Source of the DNA: SZUA-365 sp049663345
Lineage (GTDB): Bacteria > Bacteroidota > Ignavibacteria > SZUA-365
Length of the DNA stretch: 64,000 nucleotides
Assembly: GCA_049663345.1 (NCBI GenBank)
Contig: JBATDG010000072.1
Location: 62,001 to 126,000, forward strand
Direction: 5' to 3'
Shown here: positions 62,703 through 64,000 of the stretch, one piece after another
How the letters are laid out: every line of letters starts with the position of its first letter
Numbering within the stretch: position 1 is the stretch's first letter
Notes under the pieces: model-generated
The model's input: the letters and a program-made list of their open reading frames with translations, nothing else
The model's database searches: none
What the model was told of the DNA's origin: nothing
Made by a program: the position numbers and the translations under genes

Positions 62703-63734
62703 TTACCGTGTTCCGGCGATGAAGGCTTCAGCTTCGAGCACATCCTCTTCGCTGCCGAGAAGCACCGGCGTACGCTGATGGATGTCTTGTGGTTCTATCT
62801 CCATGATACGATTTTTTCCGTCGGTTGCTCGTCCGCCCGCCTGTTCAATAATAAAGGCCATGGGATTTGCCTCGTACATGAGACGCAGCTTGCCGCGGGG
62901 ACTCTCCACGTCATCCGGATATGCGAATACCCCGCCGTAAAGGAGAGTGCGATGAACATCGGCAATCATGGATCCAACGTAGCGGGATTTGTAGGGCCGA
63001 CCGCTTTCCGCATCGGGGGTCTGTACATGCTCAATATATCTGCGAAAGCCGTCATGCCACAACATGCGATTTCCCTCGTTGACGCTGTAGTATCTGCCGT
63101 GCTTAGGAATAGTAATATTTGGATGCGATAAAAGAAACGCGCCGATGGTAGGATCGAGTGTGAATCCCTGCACGCCTTCTCCGGTAGTGAACACCATGAG
63201 CGTGCTCGATCCGTACATGATGTATCCCGCTGCCACCTGTTTGTCACCGACCTGCGCGACATCGGCTTCCGTGCCGCGATCGCCTTCGGAGACGCGGTGA
63301 AAGATGGAAAAGATGGTGCCGATCGTGACGTTAACATCGATGTTGGAAGAACCGTCGAGCGGATCAAAGAGCATCGCGTAATGTCCACAGGGAAATTCAT
63401 CAGGAATCGGAATGATGGCCTCGTTTTCCTCCGATGCCATGACACAGAGCTGGCCGCCGCTTTCCATCGCGTTGATGATCATCTGGTTGGCAAAGACGTC
63501 GAGCTTCTTTACATCTTCTCCGTGCACGTTGGTTGTGGCCGCACGTCCGAGGATGTTTACCAGCCCGGCCCTGCGAACTTCGCGGGAAACGATTTTCGCA
63601 GCCAGGGCGAGATTTCGCAGCAGTGTGGAAAACTCACCAGTGGCATCATCGTGCACGCGCTCCATTTCTGCGATGTAGCGCTGGATGGTCATGATGCGAG
63701 CTTCGTCGCCGGGAATGTACGGACGGTCTGGCAT
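62703..63734 (-). CDS. fbp: Fructose-1,6-bisphosphatase, class I
   Basis: A 343-residue class I FBPase hydrolysing fructose 1,6-bisphosphate in gluconeogenesis. The metal-binding signature LFDPLDGSSNID is intact, with SEENEA before it and the C-terminal substrate loop YEANPMAFIIEQAGGRATDG. Mg-dependent, cytoplasmic. It is followed after 10 nt by an outer-membrane protein gene. Confidence 0.97.
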   Translation of the reverse strand: MPDRPYIPGDEARIMTIQRYIAEMERVHDDATGEFSTLLRNLALAAKIVSREVRRAGLVNILGRAATTNVHGEDVKKLDVFANQMIINAMESGGQLCVMASEENEAIIPIPDEFPCGHYAMLFDPLDGSSNIDVNVTIGTIFSIFHRVSEGDRGTEADVAQVGDKQVAAGYIMYGSSTLMVFTTGEGVQGFTLDPTIGAFLLSHPNITIPKHGRYYSVNEGNRMLWHDGFRRYIEHVQTPDAESGRPYKSRYVGSMIADVHRTLLYGGVFAYPDDVESPRGKLRLMYEANPMAFIIEQAGGRATDGKNRIMEIEPQDIHQRTPVLLGSEEDVLEAEAFIAGTR

Positions 63735-63761
63735 AGGTCGATCCTCTGATGGAATAAATTG

Positions 63762-64000
63762 TCAGTAAGTGGCGGGTGCGCGCCGGATACTCAGGAAGAC
63801 TTCCATCCCTTGCTCACTGCTGCGGAATTCTACTGCGTCCATCATCGCACGGATGATAAGAACGCCACGGCCGCCTTCCTTGAGCAGATTGTTTTCGTCG
63901 AGCGGATCGGGGAGATTGTCGGGGTGAAAACCGCTGCCTTCATCACGCACAAGAAAATCGAGGCGGTCTTCATAGCAGGTACAACTCAAATGCACCTGTT
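63762..64000 (-). CDS. RsbW/SpoIIAB-type serine kinase (anti-sigma factor ATPase), C-terminal part
   Basis: The frame is open to the right edge. The visible 78 residues carry the N-terminal half of the GHKL fold's second part: VRDEGSGFHPDNLPDP and the G2-box-like GGRGVLIIRAMMD, then a C-terminal strand pair. This is the HATPase_c_2 family, whose members phosphorylate anti-anti-sigma factors and sequester sigma factors in partner-switching systems. The partners are outside the window. Confidence 0.8.
   Translation of the reverse strand, partial: QVHLSCTCYEDRLDFLVRDEGSGFHPDNLPDPLDENNLLKEGGRGVLIIRAMMDAVEFRSSEQGMEVFLSIRRAPATY

Overview
The window is bacterial chromosome from a Gram-negative, probably non-photosynthetic member of the Bacteroidota/Chlorobiota (FCB) group. 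The best fit is a Kapabacteria- or Ignavibacteria-like organism, which is an inference. Three large secreted proteins end in the PNPFNP...G.Y type IX secretion (T9SS) sorting domain. There are several outer-membrane beta-barrels and lipoproteins, a two-subunit methylmalonyl-CoA mutase, and E. coli-like promoter hexamers. Base composition is moderate, a little over half G+C by eye. No phage, insertion sequence, CRISPR array or defence island was recognised.

Layout. 0-2.3 kb: end of a sodium-coupled amino-acid symporter with its tiny MetS-like partner, then a methionine-type aminotransferase. 2.3-7.8 kb: a CsbD-like stress protein, an AROM-like triple fusion (shikimate kinase, type I dehydroquinase, shikimate dehydrogenase) with aroC, an MFS exporter and a TlpA-type thioredoxin. 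7.7-13 kb: leftward operon sthA-meaB-lipoprotein-radA, then exported MsrB. 13.2-20.1 kb: two tandem paralogous T9SS proteins. 20.1-22 kb: PIG-L deacetylase, a 39-bp tandem repeat and a deleted aminotransferase pseudogene. 22-28.2 kb: smc behind a membrane-anchored, catalytically degenerate glycoside hydrolase 2-like protein. 28.2-30 kb: no convincing gene; a decayed tandem-repeat array with two parS centromere sites. 30-38 kb: yidC-yidD-rnpA-rpmH, an orphan FecCD permease, obgE, a large acidic protein of unknown function, and nadE. 38-43 kb: a toast-rack protein, tRNA-Leu(CAA), and a glycine-rich T9SS protein. 43-51 kb: both methylmalonyl-CoA mutase subunits, murI and glnD. 51-53 kb: dnaA with DnaA boxes on both sides, the likely oriC. 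53-64 kb: a secreted protein, a LytR_C protein, rsfS, argS, a barrel protein, a PpiD-like foldase, a FadL/OmpP1-type porin, a low-complexity lipoprotein, another barrel, fbp, and the end of an RsbW-type kinase.

How it fits together. dnaA, its flanking boxes, two parS sites about 21 kb away, rpmH-rnpA-yidD-yidC and smc mark an origin-proximal segment. Genes left of dnaA run mostly leftward and those just right of it run rightward, as expected if replication starts near dnaA. The mutase subunits and the MeaB chaperone point to propionate/succinate metabolism. The AROM-like fusion and AroC together cover the last steps to chorismate. The most unusual items are the parS-flanked repeat array, the AROM-like fusion, the non-catalytic GH2/membrane protein upstream of smc, and the acidic protein in the obgE operon.
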